This document shows positions 26,591-36,415 of a DNA stretch of 64,000 nucleotides, piece by piece (positions within the stretch are counted from its first letter, which is position 1; every line of letters starts with the position of its first letter). The position numbers and the translations under genes were made by a program. The notes beneath the pieces are model-generated. The model saw nothing but the letters and a program-made list of their open reading frames with translations, was not told the origin of the DNA and ran no database searches. Origin of the DNA: Nocardia sp. BMG51109 (lineage in GTDB: Bacteria > Actinomycetota > Actinomycetes > Mycobacteriales > Mycobacteriaceae); the NCBI RefSeq assembly GCF_000526215.1, contig NZ_JAFQ01000004.1, forward strand, positions 3,162,001 through 3,226,000. Direction: 5' to 3'.

Positions 26591-27014
26591 AGGGCGCCGC
26601 CGCGACGGCCGTGCCGATCAGCGCGACCACCTTCGCCACCTCGAAGCCGATGTACCAGTAATGCGCGGTGGACCGCGGCCCGTCCTCGCCCGCCAGCACG
26701 CGATCCGACCGGCGGGTCAGCGGCGGCCGGACGACGAGCACCTGCACGGCCAGCACGACCCCGGCGGCCAACAGCCAACCCCAGGTGGCGCCCGACGGGC
26801 CGACGACGAGCGCGGACACCACGAGCAGGACCGCGAGCACCGTCTCGGCGATGTTCAGCGCCCGGAACACCAACCGGCCGATGCCGAGCCCGAGCGCGAG
26901 CGTGACCCCCGGCGCCCGGAACTTCAGCGGCGCCTCCAGGAACGAGATCGCCAACACCATGCCGAGCCACAGCATCGGCAGAAACCACAGCAAATGTTGC
27001 GCGAGCGAGGTCAT
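26589..27014 (-). CDS. Small integral membrane protein, 4 predicted helices
   Basis: 141 residues with four hydrophobic segments and a tail (ISFLEAPLKFRAPG near residue 22, VVRPPLTRRSDRVLAGED, and HYWYIGFEVAKVVALIG near the end). The ATG at 27014 is used; a TTG farther up at 27038 has no ribosome site in front. The layout resembles DUF4149-like small membrane proteins, but I do not recognise the family with confidence. It is convergent with the SRPBCC-SDR gene. Confidence 0.65.
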   Translation of the reverse strand: MTSLAQHLLWFLPMLWLGMVLAISFLEAPLKFRAPGVTLALGLGIGRLVFRALNIAETVLAVLLVVSALVVGPSGATWGWLLAAGVVLAVQVLVVRPPLTRRSDRVLAGEDGPRSTAHYWYIGFEVAKVVALIGTAVAAAP

Positions 27015-27132
27015 GATCGCGACGGTACCTCCGGACAACGGTGCGAGGCAGGGTCTTCCGCCCCCTCCACTCGGTGCTTCCGATCACTCCGCATGCCCGT
27101 GCCCGGCCCGGCGCGACCGAGTCGCTCGCCGC

Positions 27133-28770
27133 TCACCGATTCTCGCGGTACCACCGGATCAGCGCGTCGGTGGACGAATCCGATTGCGGTGCGGGATCTT
27201 CCGCGGCGGTGAGCAGCGGTTCCAGCGCCAGCGCCTGCTGCTTACCCAGCTCCACGCCCCATTGGTCGAAGCTGTCGATCCCCCAGACGGCGCCCTCGAC
27301 GAACACCTGATGTTCGTAGAGCGCGATGAGCTGCCCGACCACCGACGGCGTGAGCCGGGGAGCCAGGATCGTGGTCGTCGGCCGGTTGCCCGGCATCACC
27401 TTGTGCGGCACCAGCTTCGGGTCGGTGCCCTCGGCGGCGATCTCCTCGGCCGTCTTGCCGAACGCCAGCACCTGGGTCTGCGCGAACAGGTTGCTCATCA
27501 GGATGTCGTGCATGCTGCCGGTGCCGTCGCGGGTCGGCAGATCGTCGGTGGGCTGCGCGAATCCGATGAAATCGGCCGGAATCAGCCGCGTGCCCTGATG
27601 CAGCAGCTGGTAGAAGGCGTGCTGCCCGTTGGTGCCCGGCTCGCCCCAGAAGATCTCCCCGGTGGACGTGCCGACCGGACTGCCGTCGGTGCGGACCGAC
27701 TTGCCGTTCGACTCCATTGTCAGCTGCTGCAGATACGCCGGGAACCGGGCCAGATCGTTCGAATACGGCAGCACCGCACGCGATTCCGCGCCGAAGAAGT
27801 TCGAGTACCAGACCCCGATCAGGCCCAGCAGCACCGGCGCGTTGGCCGCCAGGGGAGCGGACCGGAAATGCTCGTCCACGCTGTGCATTCCGGCCAGGAA
27901 CTCGGCGAACCGCTCCTTGCCGACGGTCGCCATCACCGACAGCCCGATCGCCGAATCGACCGAATAGCGCCCGCCGACCCAATCCCAGAAACCGAACATG
28001 TTCGCGGTGTCGATGCCGAAGGCCGCCACCCGCTCGGCATTCGTGGACACCGCGACGAAATGCTTGGCGACCGCGTCCTCGCCGAGCGCCGCCACCAGCC
28101 AGCGGCGCGCGGCGGTCGCGTTGGTGAGCGTCTCCAGCGTCGAAAACGTCTTGGACGCAACGATGAACAGCGTCGTCGCCGGGTCGAGGCCGGTAAGTTT
28201 CGCGGTCAGATCCGCGGGATCGATATTGGAGACGAACCGCGCCGAGACCCCGGCGTCGGCGTAATGGCGCAGCGCCTGGTGCACCATCACCGGCCCGAGG
28301 TCGGAGCCGCCGATGCCGATGTTCACCACCGTATGAATGCGCTCGCCGGTGGCGCCGCGCCACTGCCCGGACCGCACCGCGTCGGTGAATTCGCCCATGC
28401 GGCGCAGGATGTCGTGCACCTCGGCGCCGGCGTCGGTGCCGTCGATGGTCACCGACTCGCCCGGCGGCAGCCGCAGCGCGGTATGCCCGACCGCGCGATC
28501 CTCCGAGGTATTGATGTGGTCGCCGCGGAACATCGCGTCGCGCCGCTGCGCGACCCCGGCGGCCTCCGCCAGTTCGACCAGCAGATCCAGGGTCTCGCGC
28601 CCGACGCGATGCTTGCTGAAGTCGATGTGCAGATCGGCGACCCGGACGGTCAGTTCCCGCCCCCGCTCCGGATCATCGGCAAAGAGATCACGAATATGCC
28701 GACCGGCCATGTCCGCATGATGCTCGCGCAGTTTCCGCCAAACCGCCGTCGCGGTGATGTCGCTGCTCAC
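27133..28770 (-). CDS. pgi: Glucose-6-phosphate isomerase
   Basis: 545 residues; interconverts glucose 6-phosphate and fructose 6-phosphate in glycolysis and gluconeogenesis. Signatures are [35 protein letters not shown] and the active-site glutamine/histidine segment [20 protein letters not shown]. The start is the difficult part: GTG at 28770 ([17 protein letters not shown]) gives the family length and is chosen here. Upstream the frame stays open to 28848 only because the gene start lies in a repeat of about 66 bp. Location near the chorismate mutase/uvrD1 block matches Rv0946c. Confidence 0.95.
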   Translation of the reverse strand: MSSDITATAVWRKLREHHADMAGRHIRDLFADDPERGRELTVRVADLHIDFSKHRVGRETLDLLVELAEAAGVAQRRDAMFRGDHINTSEDRAVGHTALRLPPGESVTIDGTDAGAEVHDILRRMGEFTDAVRSGQWRGATGERIHTVVNIGIGGSDLGPVMVHQALRHYADAGVSARFVSNIDPADLTAKLTGLDPATTLFIVASKTFSTLETLTNATAARRWLVAALGEDAVAKHFVAVSTNAERVAAFGIDTANMFGFWDWVGGRYSVDSAIGLSVMATVGKERFAEFLAGMHSVDEHFRSAPLAANAPVLLGLIGVWYSNFFGAESRAVLPYSNDLARFPAYLQQLTMESNGKSVRTDGSPVGTSTGEIFWGEPGTNGQHAFYQLLHQGTRLIPADFIGFAQPTDDLPTRDGTGSMHDILMSNLFAQTQVLAFGKTAEEIAAEGTDPKLVPHKVMPGNRPTTTILAPRLTPSVVGQLIALYEHQVFVEGAVWGIDSFDQWGVELGKQQALALEPLLTAAEDPAPQSDSSTDALIRWYRENR

Positions 28771-28980
28771 ATCCGCCGACACTACTTGCCCGCGCCCCCT
28801 ACGGCACCCATGCGCGGTGATGTCGCCGGCTGCACGGTCGGCCGACACTACTTGCCCGCGCCCCCTACGGCACCCATGCGCGGTGATGTCGCCGGCTGCA
28901 CGGGTCGGCCGACACTACCTGTCTGCGCCCCCGAGGCGGTCATATGTAGTGATGCCGCCGCCGCGCGACACTTCTCGCCG
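28751..28980 (-). repeat. Tandem repeat, about 66 bp x 3.5, over the pgi start
   Basis: Three units (28751-28811, 28812-28877, 28878-28943) and a decayed fourth share GCGGTGATGTCG and CCGACACTACTTGCCC-type segments. The first contains the pgi start codon and first codons, so the 5' end and leader of pgi have been multiplied. GTG or ATG codons in the copies may act as false starts. Confidence 0.85.
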
Positions 28981-29250
28981 GGAAACCCGGGTCGGGGTAA
29001 CCACTCACGGCAGCATCGTGCGGTGGTCTGTCCCCCTGGGCGGGCGTTCCGTCATCCGCCTGGTCGACCGTGCCTCTTATCGCCGGACGGGTGGCCGCCG
29101 CGGATCTCCGTGCGCGTCGGTGTCCCGGATGTTCGGCTGGGATCCCGCGAGCTGGGTGGCAAGCGGTGCGAGCGGGCGGTGACGGGCGGCGCACGGGCGA
29201 GTATTCCGGCATGGCGGACGGGTGGGCGAGGCGGGCATAGGCTGGAGATC

Positions 29251-30702
29251 ATGGTGTCCGAACGTGAACTCCTCGATTCCGTCCCCACACAGCTCTGGAT
29301 CGGCGGGCCGGTGGATGCCACCGGTGGCGCGAGATTTCCGGTCGAGAATCCGGCGACGGGTGAGCCGCTGACGCACGTCGCCGACGCCGCCCCGGCCGAC
29401 GCGGTGCGCGCCCTGGATGCCGCCGTCGCGGCGCAGGACGAGTGGGCCGCCACCACGGCCCGCGATCGAGCGGAGATCCTGCGCGCGGTGTACGAGCGGA
29501 TCATCGAGCATACCGAGGACTTCGCCCTGCTGATGACCCTGGAAATGGGTAAGGCGCTGCAGGAGAGCCGCAACGAGGTGCGCTACGGCGCCGAGTTCTT
29601 CCGCTGGTTCAGCGAGGAGGCCGCCCGCATCCACGGCCGCTACCAGACCGCGCCCACCGGCACCGGCCGCATCGTGGTGCACAAGCAGCCGGTCGGGCCG
29701 TGCCTGGCGATCACGCCGTGGAACTTCCCGCTCGCCATGGGCACCCGCAAGATCGGCCCGGCCCTGGCGGCCGGCTGCACCATGATCGTCAAACCGGCCT
29801 CGGCGACCCCGCTGACCATGCTGCTGCTGGCCCGGCTGTGCGCCGAGGCCGGCCTGCCCGACGGTGTGCTTTCGGTGATCACCAGCAGCCGCTCCGGCGC
29901 CGTCACCGAGCCGCTGCTCACCGATCCGCGCCTGCGCAAGCTGACGTTCACCGGTTCTACCGAGGTCGGCCGCACGCTGGTGGAGAAGTCCGCGCACGGC
30001 CTGCTGCGCACGTCGATGGAGCTGGGCGGCAACGCCCCGTTCGTGGTGTTCGACGACGCCGACGTCGATGCCGCGGTCACCGGCGCCATGCTGGCCAAGC
30101 TGCGCAACGGCGGCGAGGCGTGCACCGCCGCCAACCGGTTCCACGTGCACAACTCGGTGCGTGCCGAGTTCACCGAGAAGTTCGCCGCCGCCATGAGCGA
30201 GGTGGCGCTCGGCCCGGGCAGCGACCCGGCCACCACGCTCGGCCCGCTGATCAACCAGGCCCAGCTCGACACCGTCACCGAACTGGTCGACGACGCGGTC
30301 GCCAAGGGCGCGCAGGTCGCCATCGGCGGCAAGGCCCCCAGCGGCCCGGGGTACTACTACCCGGCGACGATCCTGTCCGACGTGCCCGCGTCGGCGCGCA
30401 TCCTGCGCGAGGAGGTGTTCGGGCCGGTCGCCCCGATCGTCGGCTTCGACACCGAGGAGGAGGGCCTGGCCGCCGCGAACGACACCGAATTCGGCCTGGT
30501 CGCCTACGCCTACACCCGCGACCTGGACCGCGCCCTGCGCATCGCCGAGGGTCTGGAGTCGGGCATGGTCGGCATCAACCGCGGCGTCATCTCCGACCCC
30601 GCCGCCCCCTTCGGCGGCGTCAAGGCCTCCGGCTTCGGCCGCGAGGGCGGCTTCGAAGGCATCGACGAATACCTCTCCACCAAGTACATCGCCCTCCCGT
30701 AG
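29251..30702 (+). CDS. gabD: Succinate-semialdehyde dehydrogenase (NAD(P)-dependent)
   Basis: 483 residues of the aldehyde dehydrogenase superfamily. Visible are the folding segment AITPWNFPLAMGTRKIGPAL, the glutamate in SMELGGNAPFVVFDDADVD, the catalytic cysteine in GEACTAANRFHVHNS and EEVFGPVAPIVGF. The overall pattern best fits succinate-semialdehyde dehydrogenase (last step of the GABA shunt), though other semialdehydes are possible. The ATG at 29251 (or the GTG 3 bases on) follows GGAG. The region 28980-29250 upstream holds no other gene. A terminator follows within 2 bases of the stop. Confidence 0.9.
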   Translation: MVSERELLDSVPTQLWIGGPVDATGGARFPVENPATGEPLTHVADAAPADAVRALDAAVAAQDEWAATTARDRAEILRAVYERIIEHTEDFALLMTLEMGKALQESRNEVRYGAEFFRWFSEEAARIHGRYQTAPTGTGRIVVHKQPVGPCLAITPWNFPLAMGTRKIGPALAAGCTMIVKPASATPLTMLLLARLCAEAGLPDGVLSVITSSRSGAVTEPLLTDPRLRKLTFTGSTEVGRTLVEKSAHGLLRTSMELGGNAPFVVFDDADVDAAVTGAMLAKLRNGGEACTAANRFHVHNSVRAEFTEKFAAAMSEVALGPGSDPATTLGPLINQAQLDTVTELVDDAVAKGAQVAIGGKAPSGPGYYYPATILSDVPASARILREEVFGPVAPIVGFDTEEEGLAAANDTEFGLVAYAYTRDLDRALRIAEGLESGMVGINRGVISDPAAPFGGVKASGFGREGGFEGIDEYLSTKYIALP

Positions 30703-30703
30703 A

Positions 30704-30726
30704 GGGGCTCGGCAGGCCCGAGCCCC
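30704..30726 (+). terminator. Terminator hairpin after gabD
   Basis: A 9-bp perfect stem (GGGGCTCGG and complement) with a 5-base loop starts 2 bases after the gabD stop codon. Confidence 0.7.
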
Positions 30727-30951
30727 ACCGGTCCGGTCGGCTACGTTTTTCGAGCACGGTGTCCACCGCCTCATCCGACGCGAGCCGGACGCCGGATTTC
30801 GCTGCCAACTCGGCGAGCATGATCCGACTGCGAACGAGTTCTCGGTGCGTACGGTAGATCGTCGCGCCGAAGCCGTTCTCGATTCGCATTCGGCTACGAC
30901 TCCGCTTCCGGCGCGGCATCGATTCGCGCGTCGCCGGGCCCGGAAACAAAC

Positions 30952-30984
30952 GGCCGCCCCGGGGCAACATCACCCGGGGCGGCC
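30952..30984. terminator. Hairpin between convergent gabD and chorismate mutase
   Basis: A 12-bp perfect stem (GGCCGCCCCGGG and complement) with a 9-base loop. It lies just beyond the chorismate mutase stop on the minus strand and probably terminates that gene. The rest of 30703-31026 has no clear gene. Confidence 0.75.
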
Positions 30985-31026
30985 TGGGGAAGCGGTGCTC
31001 GTCGAACGCCGCGTGTCTGGGGTCGG

Positions 31027-31335
31027 TCAGTGACCGAGGCGGCCGCGCCCGAGGCGCAGCAGCAGCATGGCGAGGGTGTGGCCCTCCTGGCCGAGTTCGC
31101 TGAAGCGCTCCAGCACCTTCATCTCGCGGGAGTGCACCAGGCGCGGGCCGCCGTTGGCCATCCGGGTGCGGCCGATGATCCGCGAGACCTCGGTGCGCCG
31201 CTTGATCGCGGCCAGGATCTCGGCGTCGAGCCGGTCGATTTCCTTGCGGAGCTTCTCGATCTCCGCCTCGCTGCTGGGCAGCGCGGAATCGGACCCGGCC
31301 GCGGGCTGGTCGATCGGCTCGGTTGAGGTACTCAT
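31027..31335 (-). CDS. Chorismate mutase (AroQ type, Rv0948c-like)
   Basis: 102 residues; rearranges chorismate to prephenate for Phe and Tyr synthesis. The single helical domain is complete: EIEKLRKEIDRLDAEILAAI, then KRRTEVSRIIGRTRMANGGP and LVHSREMKVLERF. The start ATG at 31335 follows AGGAG by 8 bases; the frame upstream (to 31404) is not translated by preference. Like Rv0948c it sits next to uvrD1 and is probably weakly active alone and stimulated by DAHP synthase; that is family knowledge, not visible here. Confidence 0.92.
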   Translation of the reverse strand: MSTSTEPIDQPAAGSDSALPSSEAEIEKLRKEIDRLDAEILAAIKRRTEVSRIIGRTRMANGGPRLVHSREMKVLERFSELGQEGHTLAMLLLRLGRGRLGH

Positions 31336-31672
31336 ACGTTCTCTCCTCGTGTCAGAACTTCGATCGGCAGGCGGCCCCGCCCCGTTACCGATCGGTTCCT
31401 TCACCGTGAAACAGACCCAGCGGGTCCTTCATTGTCCCCCCGTCGAATGGTGCGCTCAGGTGCGAGGTCGATGACCACGATAGCCAGTGATCAGCCGGAC
31501 AGCACGGGACGCGAGAGCGCTGGTCATGTGGCCAGTGTGCCACGGGCCCGAAGGTGAGCCAAACAATTCTTGTTCCGAGGCTTTCATATCGGGGGCACGA
31601 GCCGCCGTATCGGGGCACGAGAAGGCCGCCGGACTACAGGATGTCGGTGCCCGCCGGTAGCGTGGATGGACG
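31336..31672. other. Intergenic region between chorismate mutase and uvrD1
   Basis: 337 bases between divergent genes, thus holding both promoters. Contents: TGGCCAGTGTGCCA at about 31530 and a 27-bp direct repeat built on TATCGGGGCACGAG at about 31587-31633. I see no gene. Confidence 0.45.
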
Positions 31673-34300
31673 ATGGAGACGACGGTGGCTGACACGACGC
31701 GCACGACGGCCGACACACCGCGCACCGCCTCGGAGCGCACAGCCTCGGACCGCACCCCTTCCGAACACCCGGAGCAGGCCCGGGGCGATGAGCGGAGCCG
31801 GCGGTCGCCGGGTTCCGGCAGGCGCGCCGAGCAGCCGGCGGATCAGGTGGAACACCTACTCGAGGGCCTGAATCCGCAGCAGCGGTCCGCGGTGGTGCAC
31901 ACCGGCGCCCCGCTGCTGATCGTCGCGGGGGCGGGTTCGGGCAAGACGGCCGTGCTCACCCGCCGCATCGCCTACCTGCTGGCCGCCCGCGGCGTGACGC
32001 CGGGCCAGATCCTGGCGATCACCTTCACCAACAAGGCCGCCGCCGAGATGCGCGAGCGGGTGACCGAACTGGTCGGCCCGCGCGCCGCCAGCATGTGGGT
32101 GTCGACGTTCCACGCCAGCTGCGTGCGGATTCTGCGCACCCAGGCCGCGCTCGTGCCGGGCCTGAACTCGAACTTCTCGATCTACGACGCCGACGACTCG
32201 CGCCGCCTGCTGGCCATGATCGTCCGCGACCTGGGCCTGGACGCCAAGAAGTACTCGCCGCGCCTGCTGTCCACCGCCATCTCGAATCTCAAGAACGAAC
32301 TCACCGATCCCGAAACCGCCGCGGCCGACGCCGAATCCGACGAGAGCGAGCTGCCCGGCATCGTCGCCGACGTCTACACCGAGTACCAGCGCCGGCTGCG
32401 CGCGGCCAACGCGCTGGATTTCGACGACCTGATCGGCGAGACGGTGGCGCTGCTGCAGAACCACCCGCAGGTGGCCGAGTACTATCGCCGCCGGTTCCGG
32501 CACGTCCTGGTCGACGAGTACCAGGACACCAACCATGCGCAGTACGTGCTGGTCCGGGAGCTGGTCGGGCACCACCTGGGGCCCGACCTCGACGACGCCG
32601 ACGCCGGGGCGAGCGCCGCCGATCCGGATTTCGCCCCGGTCCGGCGCGCAGACGCCGTCCCGCCCAGCGAACTGTGCGTGGTCGGCGATGCCGACCAGTC
32701 CATCTACGCCTTCCGCGGCGCCACCATCCGCAATATCGAGGAGTTCGAGCGCGACTTCCCGGATGCGGAAACCATTCTGCTGGAACAGAACTACCGCTCC
32801 ACCCAGCACATCCTGTCCGCCGCCAACGCGCTGATCGCCAAGAACGAGGGCCGCCGCGAGAAGAGGCTGTGGACCGATTCCGGCGAGGGCGACCTGATCG
32901 TCGGCTACGTCGCCGACAACGAGCACGACGAGGCCTCGTTCGTGGCCCGCGAGATCGACCGCCTGATCGACGAGGGCGATTACACCTACGGCGATGTCGC
33001 GGTGTTCTACCGCACCAACAACAACTCCCGCGCGCTGGAGGAGATCTTCATCCGGATGGGGCTGCCCTACAAGGTGGTCGGCGGCGTCCGTTTCTACGAG
33101 CGCAAGGAGATTCGCGATATCGTCGCCTACCTGCGCGTGCTGGAGAATCCGGACGATGCGGTGAGCATGCGCCGCATCCTCAACACCCCGCGCCGCGGCA
33201 TCGGCGACCGCGCCGAGGCCTGCGTGGCGGTCCACGCCGAACAGCGCGATATCGGATTCGCCGCGGCGCTGCGCGATGCCGCCGACGGCAAGGTGGCCCT
33301 GTTGAACACCCGCGCGCAGCGGGCCATCACCGGATTCATGGACCTGCTGGACGAGATCCGGGCGGCCGGCACCCAGGAGGATCTCGAATTCCCGGATGTC
33401 GGCAACGTGGTCGACGCCGTCCTGGACCGCACCGGCTACCGCGCCGAACTGGAGGCCTCGGACGATCCGCAGGACGGCGCCCGCCTGGACAACCTGAACG
33501 AATTGGTCAGCGTCGCACGGGAGTTCAGCGCCGAGGCACGCAACGACGTGGAGGCCGCCCGGGCCGAGGGCCTGGTGCCGGAGCCCGCGGAGGGCGAGCC
33601 GGAACCGGGCTCGCTGGCGGCCTTCTTGGAGCGGGTGTCGCTGGTAGCCGACACCGACCAGATCCCCGACGAGGGCTCGGGCGTGGTCACGCTGATGACC
33701 TTGCACACCGCCAAGGGCCTGGAGTTCCCGGTCGTCTTCGTCACCGGCTGGGAGGACGGCCAGTTCCCGCATATGCGGGCCCTGGGCGATCCGGCCGAAC
33801 TGGCCGAGGAGCGCCGCCTGGCGTATGTCGGCCTCACCCGTGCCCGCCGCCGGCTGTATCTCACCCGCGCGGTGGTGCGGTCGGGCTGGGGACAGGCGGT
33901 GTCGAATCCGGAATCGCGCTTCCTCCAGGAGATTCCGGACCACCTGCTGGAATGGCAGCGACTCGAGCCCGCCGCGTCGTCCGGGTCCCGCGGTTTCCGC
34001 CGCCGCGGCGACGACGACGGCATGGAACGCGATTGGACGCGCGGGGACGGCTGGGCCGATCAGCGCCCGGGCATTCGCGAGCGCGGTCCGCGCCGCCCGG
34101 CCCCCGGCGGCACCGGTAAGCGCAACAACACCGATCTGGTGCTCGCCGTCGGCGACCGCGTGAGCGACGACAAGTACGGTATGGGCCGAGTGGTCGCCGC
34201 CGAGGGATTCGGTTCTCTCGCCACGGTCACCATCGATTTCGGGACCGCAGGCAAGATCCGCCTGATCCCGCAGTACAGCCGCACCCTCATCAAGCTGTAG
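31673..34300 (+). CDS. ATP-dependent DNA helicase UvrD1/PcrA
   Basis: 875 residues; a superfamily 1 3'-5' helicase in nucleotide excision repair and replication restart. Walker A is VAGAGSGKTAVLTRR near residue 85; Walker B and motif II VDEYQDTNHAQYVLV follow; GDADQSIYAFRGA, TLHTAKGLEFPVVFVTGWE and VGLTRARRRLYLTRA are the later motifs. The C-terminal Tudor-like domain (DRVSDDKYGMGRVVAAEG) that binds RNA polymerase in PcrA is complete. Its N-terminal leader of about 60 residues is low complexity (Thr, Arg, Glu) and longer than in mycobacteria. The position between chorismate mutase and an M23 peptidase matches Rv0949. Confidence 0.96.
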   Translation: METTVADTTRTTADTPRTASERTASDRTPSEHPEQARGDERSRRSPGSGRRAEQPADQVEHLLEGLNPQQRSAVVHTGAPLLIVAGAGSGKTAVLTRRIAYLLAARGVTPGQILAITFTNKAAAEMRERVTELVGPRAASMWVSTFHASCVRILRTQAALVPGLNSNFSIYDADDSRRLLAMIVRDLGLDAKKYSPRLLSTAISNLKNELTDPETAAADAESDESELPGIVADVYTEYQRRLRAANALDFDDLIGETVALLQNHPQVAEYYRRRFRHVLVDEYQDTNHAQYVLVRELVGHHLGPDLDDADAGASAADPDFAPVRRADAVPPSELCVVGDADQSIYAFRGATIRNIEEFERDFPDAETILLEQNYRSTQHILSAANALIAKNEGRREKRLWTDSGEGDLIVGYVADNEHDEASFVAREIDRLIDEGDYTYGDVAVFYRTNNNSRALEEIFIRMGLPYKVVGGVRFYERKEIRDIVAYLRVLENPDDAVSMRRILNTPRRGIGDRAEACVAVHAEQRDIGFAAALRDAADGKVALLNTRAQRAITGFMDLLDEIRAAGTQEDLEFPDVGNVVDAVLDRTGYRAELEASDDPQDGARLDNLNELVSVAREFSAEARNDVEAARAEGLVPEPAEGEPEPGSLAAFLERVSLVADTDQIPDEGSGVVTLMTLHTAKGLEFPVVFVTGWEDGQFPHMRALGDPAELAEERRLAYVGLTRARRRLYLTRAVVRSGWGQAVSNPESRFLQEIPDHLLEWQRLEPAASSGSRGFRRRGDDDGMERDWTRGDGWADQRPGIRERGPRRPAPGGTGKRNNTDLVLAVGDRVSDDKYGMGRVVAAEGFGSLATVTIDFGTAGKIRLIPQYSRTLIKL

Positions 34301-34489
34301 TGCGCCGAATACCGGACCCGGTACGGACCGAAGATCCGTACCGGTACGGAAGCGTACGACGGGAGGAGCCCGTACCGGACACAGGAACCCTGCACGAGCC
34401 GACGGAGTCTGTACCGAATGCGGAAACCGTACGGGCCGAGTGGAATCCGTCCGGTCGGCTCACGGGTGCGCAATTCCGAGCGCGTGCGT

Positions 34490-34684
34490 AAGTCCGGGGC
34501 CGACTGTGAGTCGAGGGGGTTCACGAGTTGGTCGCGTCGGGCCTCCACTGTCCCGGTCGTACCGGGTGCGAGGGCTGATCGTGCTCGGGCCGACTACAGG
34601 TCGTACCGATTGGCGGGGCGATCGCGTTCGAGTCCGATGGTCGGTCGCGCCGGGCTCATCGGTCAGTCGCGTTCGGGGCCGAGG
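34490..34684 (-). repeat. Degenerate repeat, about 43 bp x 4-5, over the M23 peptidase 3' end
   Basis: On the + strand TCGCGTTCGGGGCCGAG (with the stop at 34663-34665) recurs as TCGCGTTCGAGTCCGAT near 34622, TCGTGCTCGGGCCGAC near 34578 and TCCGGGGCCGACTG near 34494. Spacing is about 43-44 bases. Also in the gap from 34301 is a GTACCGGTAC-rich stretch. No gene is seen in 34301-34662. Confidence 0.6.
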
Positions 34685-35835
34685 GAGATCCCGCGCGATG
34701 CCAGCCAGGGGGTCGGATCGATCGGCCCGCCACCGTTGGGGTGCACCTCGAAATGGCAGTGTGGACCCGTGGAGAAGCCGCGGTTGCCGACCGTGGCGAT
34801 CTGATCGCCGGCCATGACCTGCTGCCCGACGCTGACCGTCGTGGTGTTCACGTGCCCGTATACGGTCACGGTGCCGTCCTCGTGCCGCAACCGCACCCAC
34901 ATCCCGAATCCGGACGCCGGCCCGGCGTCGATCACCGTGCCGTCTTCGACGGCGTAGATGGGCGTGCCGATGGGGGCGGCGATATCGACGCCCCCGTGCA
35001 GTGCGCCCCAGCGGTATCCGTACCCGGACGTGTAGTTCCCGTAGGCGAACTGGGTGAACAGCGGACGGAGCTTGGCGGCCTCCTGTGCGGCCAGGCCGTC
35101 GGCGAACTCCTTGCCGTGCTGGAGGATATCGCTGAACTGGCTTATATCGGTCACGGGAGCGACGTTGACCAGCTGCGAGGACTTCGACCCGGCGGCGGCC
35201 GGATCGGCGGTGCTCACCGACTGTGCCGCGATCTCGTGCACCTTGCCGTCGGCCTGATAGTCCGTGGTCGAGGACGGGCTCTGCGCGGACGACTGCATGG
35301 TCGCCTGCCCGGCCGCCACGACGGCACCGGCGGCGACCGCCACGACGGCCGCCCGGCCCTTGAGCGCGGTCGGCGGTGCGGGCATGCGATGGGCGCCGGC
35401 GCGGCGGGCATCGATCCGGCTCGGCCGCGCGACGGCGGTGGTCGGCACGCCGAAGCCGGGATCGGTGCGCGGCCAGCCCGCGTCGAGCGGGCGGTCGTAC
35501 GGCTCGTCATCGGTGGCGGGATAGTCGTAGTCGCCGTGCTCGGCCTCGCCTGCGCGTGCCGGTGAATCCCAGTCGGCGTGCGCCGGTGAATCCCAGGCTT
35601 CCCACTTTGCGGACCCGGACGACGGTGCGTCCCAGGCGTTTCCGGCCGGGGAATGGTTCCACCCGGCGGCGGCCGGAGTACCCCAGGCCGCTGTCCGCGC
35701 GGGTGCGGCGCCGCCGTACCCGCCGAACGCATCGAAATCGCCGGGGTGCGAGTGGCCGTCGAACGAATCGCCGTCCTGGCGATAACGCCGCGCGGACTGC
35801 GCGCGATGTCCCTGGCGATACGGGTCGGCGCTCAT
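34663..35835 (-). CDS. M23 (LytM) peptidase-domain envelope protein, Rv0950c-like
   Basis: 390 residues. About 140 residues of low-complexity Ser/Ala/Pro/Trp/Asp-rich text, probably cytoplasmic, precede one membrane helix (GRAAVVAVAAGAVVAAG). The outer C-terminal domain is a LytM metallopeptidase fold with HGGVDIAAP (zinc His and Asp) and HCHFEVH (second His). Such proteins cut or bind peptidoglycan cross-links and act in division. The gene lies divergent from sucC and convergent with uvrD1 as in M. tuberculosis. The 3' end is echoed in degenerate repeats. Confidence 0.88.
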   Translation of the reverse strand: MSADPYRQGHRAQSARRYRQDGDSFDGHSHPGDFDAFGGYGGAAPARTAAWGTPAAAGWNHSPAGNAWDAPSSGSAKWEAWDSPAHADWDSPARAGEAEHGDYDYPATDDEPYDRPLDAGWPRTDPGFGVPTTAVARPSRIDARRAGAHRMPAPPTALKGRAAVVAVAAGAVVAAGQATMQSSAQSPSSTTDYQADGKVHEIAAQSVSTADPAAAGSKSSQLVNVAPVTDISQFSDILQHGKEFADGLAAQEAAKLRPLFTQFAYGNYTSGYGYRWGALHGGVDIAAPIGTPIYAVEDGTVIDAGPASGFGMWVRLRHEDGTVTVYGHVNTTTVSVGQQVMAGDQIATVGNRGFSTGPHCHFEVHPNGGGPIDPTPWLASRGISLGPERD

Positions 35836-36415
35836 CGGCGGGGTTCCGGCCGGGAGTACTGCGATGCGGTGGACGGGTCGTCTGCGGAGCGGCTCTCTAC
35901 CTGCGGAGCGCTGTGCTGCAACAAGCCTGCCGTCCTCCTGTGTCGTCTCCGAGCCCCACCGTGGTTACGCAATCTACCGTGCCGGGCCGATTTGTTCCCG
36001 GCGACGTCGTGACCGTGCTGTGACATCGACCGCATCGACGGTAACGAAACGATTGCGGCTCGGCAAGCGCTGTGACCACCCTGTTCTGACATGTGAGATT
36101 GATCACGAGATTTGCCAGGAATATCTCACCGGCGGCTGGGCAGGATTGCGAGCTTATTCGACGACAGTGCGTCGTTTTCGGCTGCCCTTTCCGGGCTTGT
36201 CCGGCCCGACCTGGCGCGGCACCGGCAAGCTACTCGCCAGTAGGTTGGCCAGCGGTTTTGCCGCCCGGTACGCGGCCCCGTGACCTGTGCCACTTAGGCT
36301 GTATGCGGCTGATTTCCCGTCCCCGTGACTGATTAGAGTCCGACCCGACCCGCCCCCGACGACGGGCCGCCAACAAAGTCGTTGTCACGAACAACGCAGA
36401 CGAGACGGTGAGTAC
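35836..36415. other. Divergent promoter region between M23 peptidase and sucC
   Basis: 580 bases without a gene-like frame and with lower GC than its neighbours. The left part is the leader of the peptidase gene; I looked for a cyclic-di-AMP riboswitch pattern, known before some actinobacterial cell-wall hydrolases, and could not match it. The right part holds the sucC promoter and a CRP-like palindrome. Confidence 0.5.
36092..36107. promoter_or_regulatory. CRP/GlxR-type palindrome upstream of sucC
   Basis: TGTGAGATTGATCACG has the TGTGA-N6-TCAC(A) pattern with one mismatch. It lies about 310 bases before the sucC start; the same family of sites controls TCA-cycle genes in related bacteria. 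Confidence 0.5.

Noticed and set aside
29260..30700. A very long upstream extension of the gabD frame (open from 26.7 kb)
   Set aside because: The upstream part lies antisense to pgi and the membrane protein; the aldehyde dehydrogenase starts normally at 29251.
30620..30973. A minus-strand frame with a helical segment (RTHRELVRSRIMLAELA)
   Set aside because: It reads into the end of gabD, has no start signal and crosses a terminator hairpin; possibly an old gene remnant but too weak to call.
31856..33943. A 695-codon open frame antisense to uvrD1
   Set aside because: It mirrors the helicase gene codon for codon, is rich in Arg, Gln and His, and has no family pattern; a shadow of high-GC codon use.
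35836..36090. Possible cyclic-di-AMP riboswitch before the M23 peptidase
   Set aside because: Known before some actinobacterial wall hydrolases, but the conserved segments could not be found by eye; a covariance search would decide.
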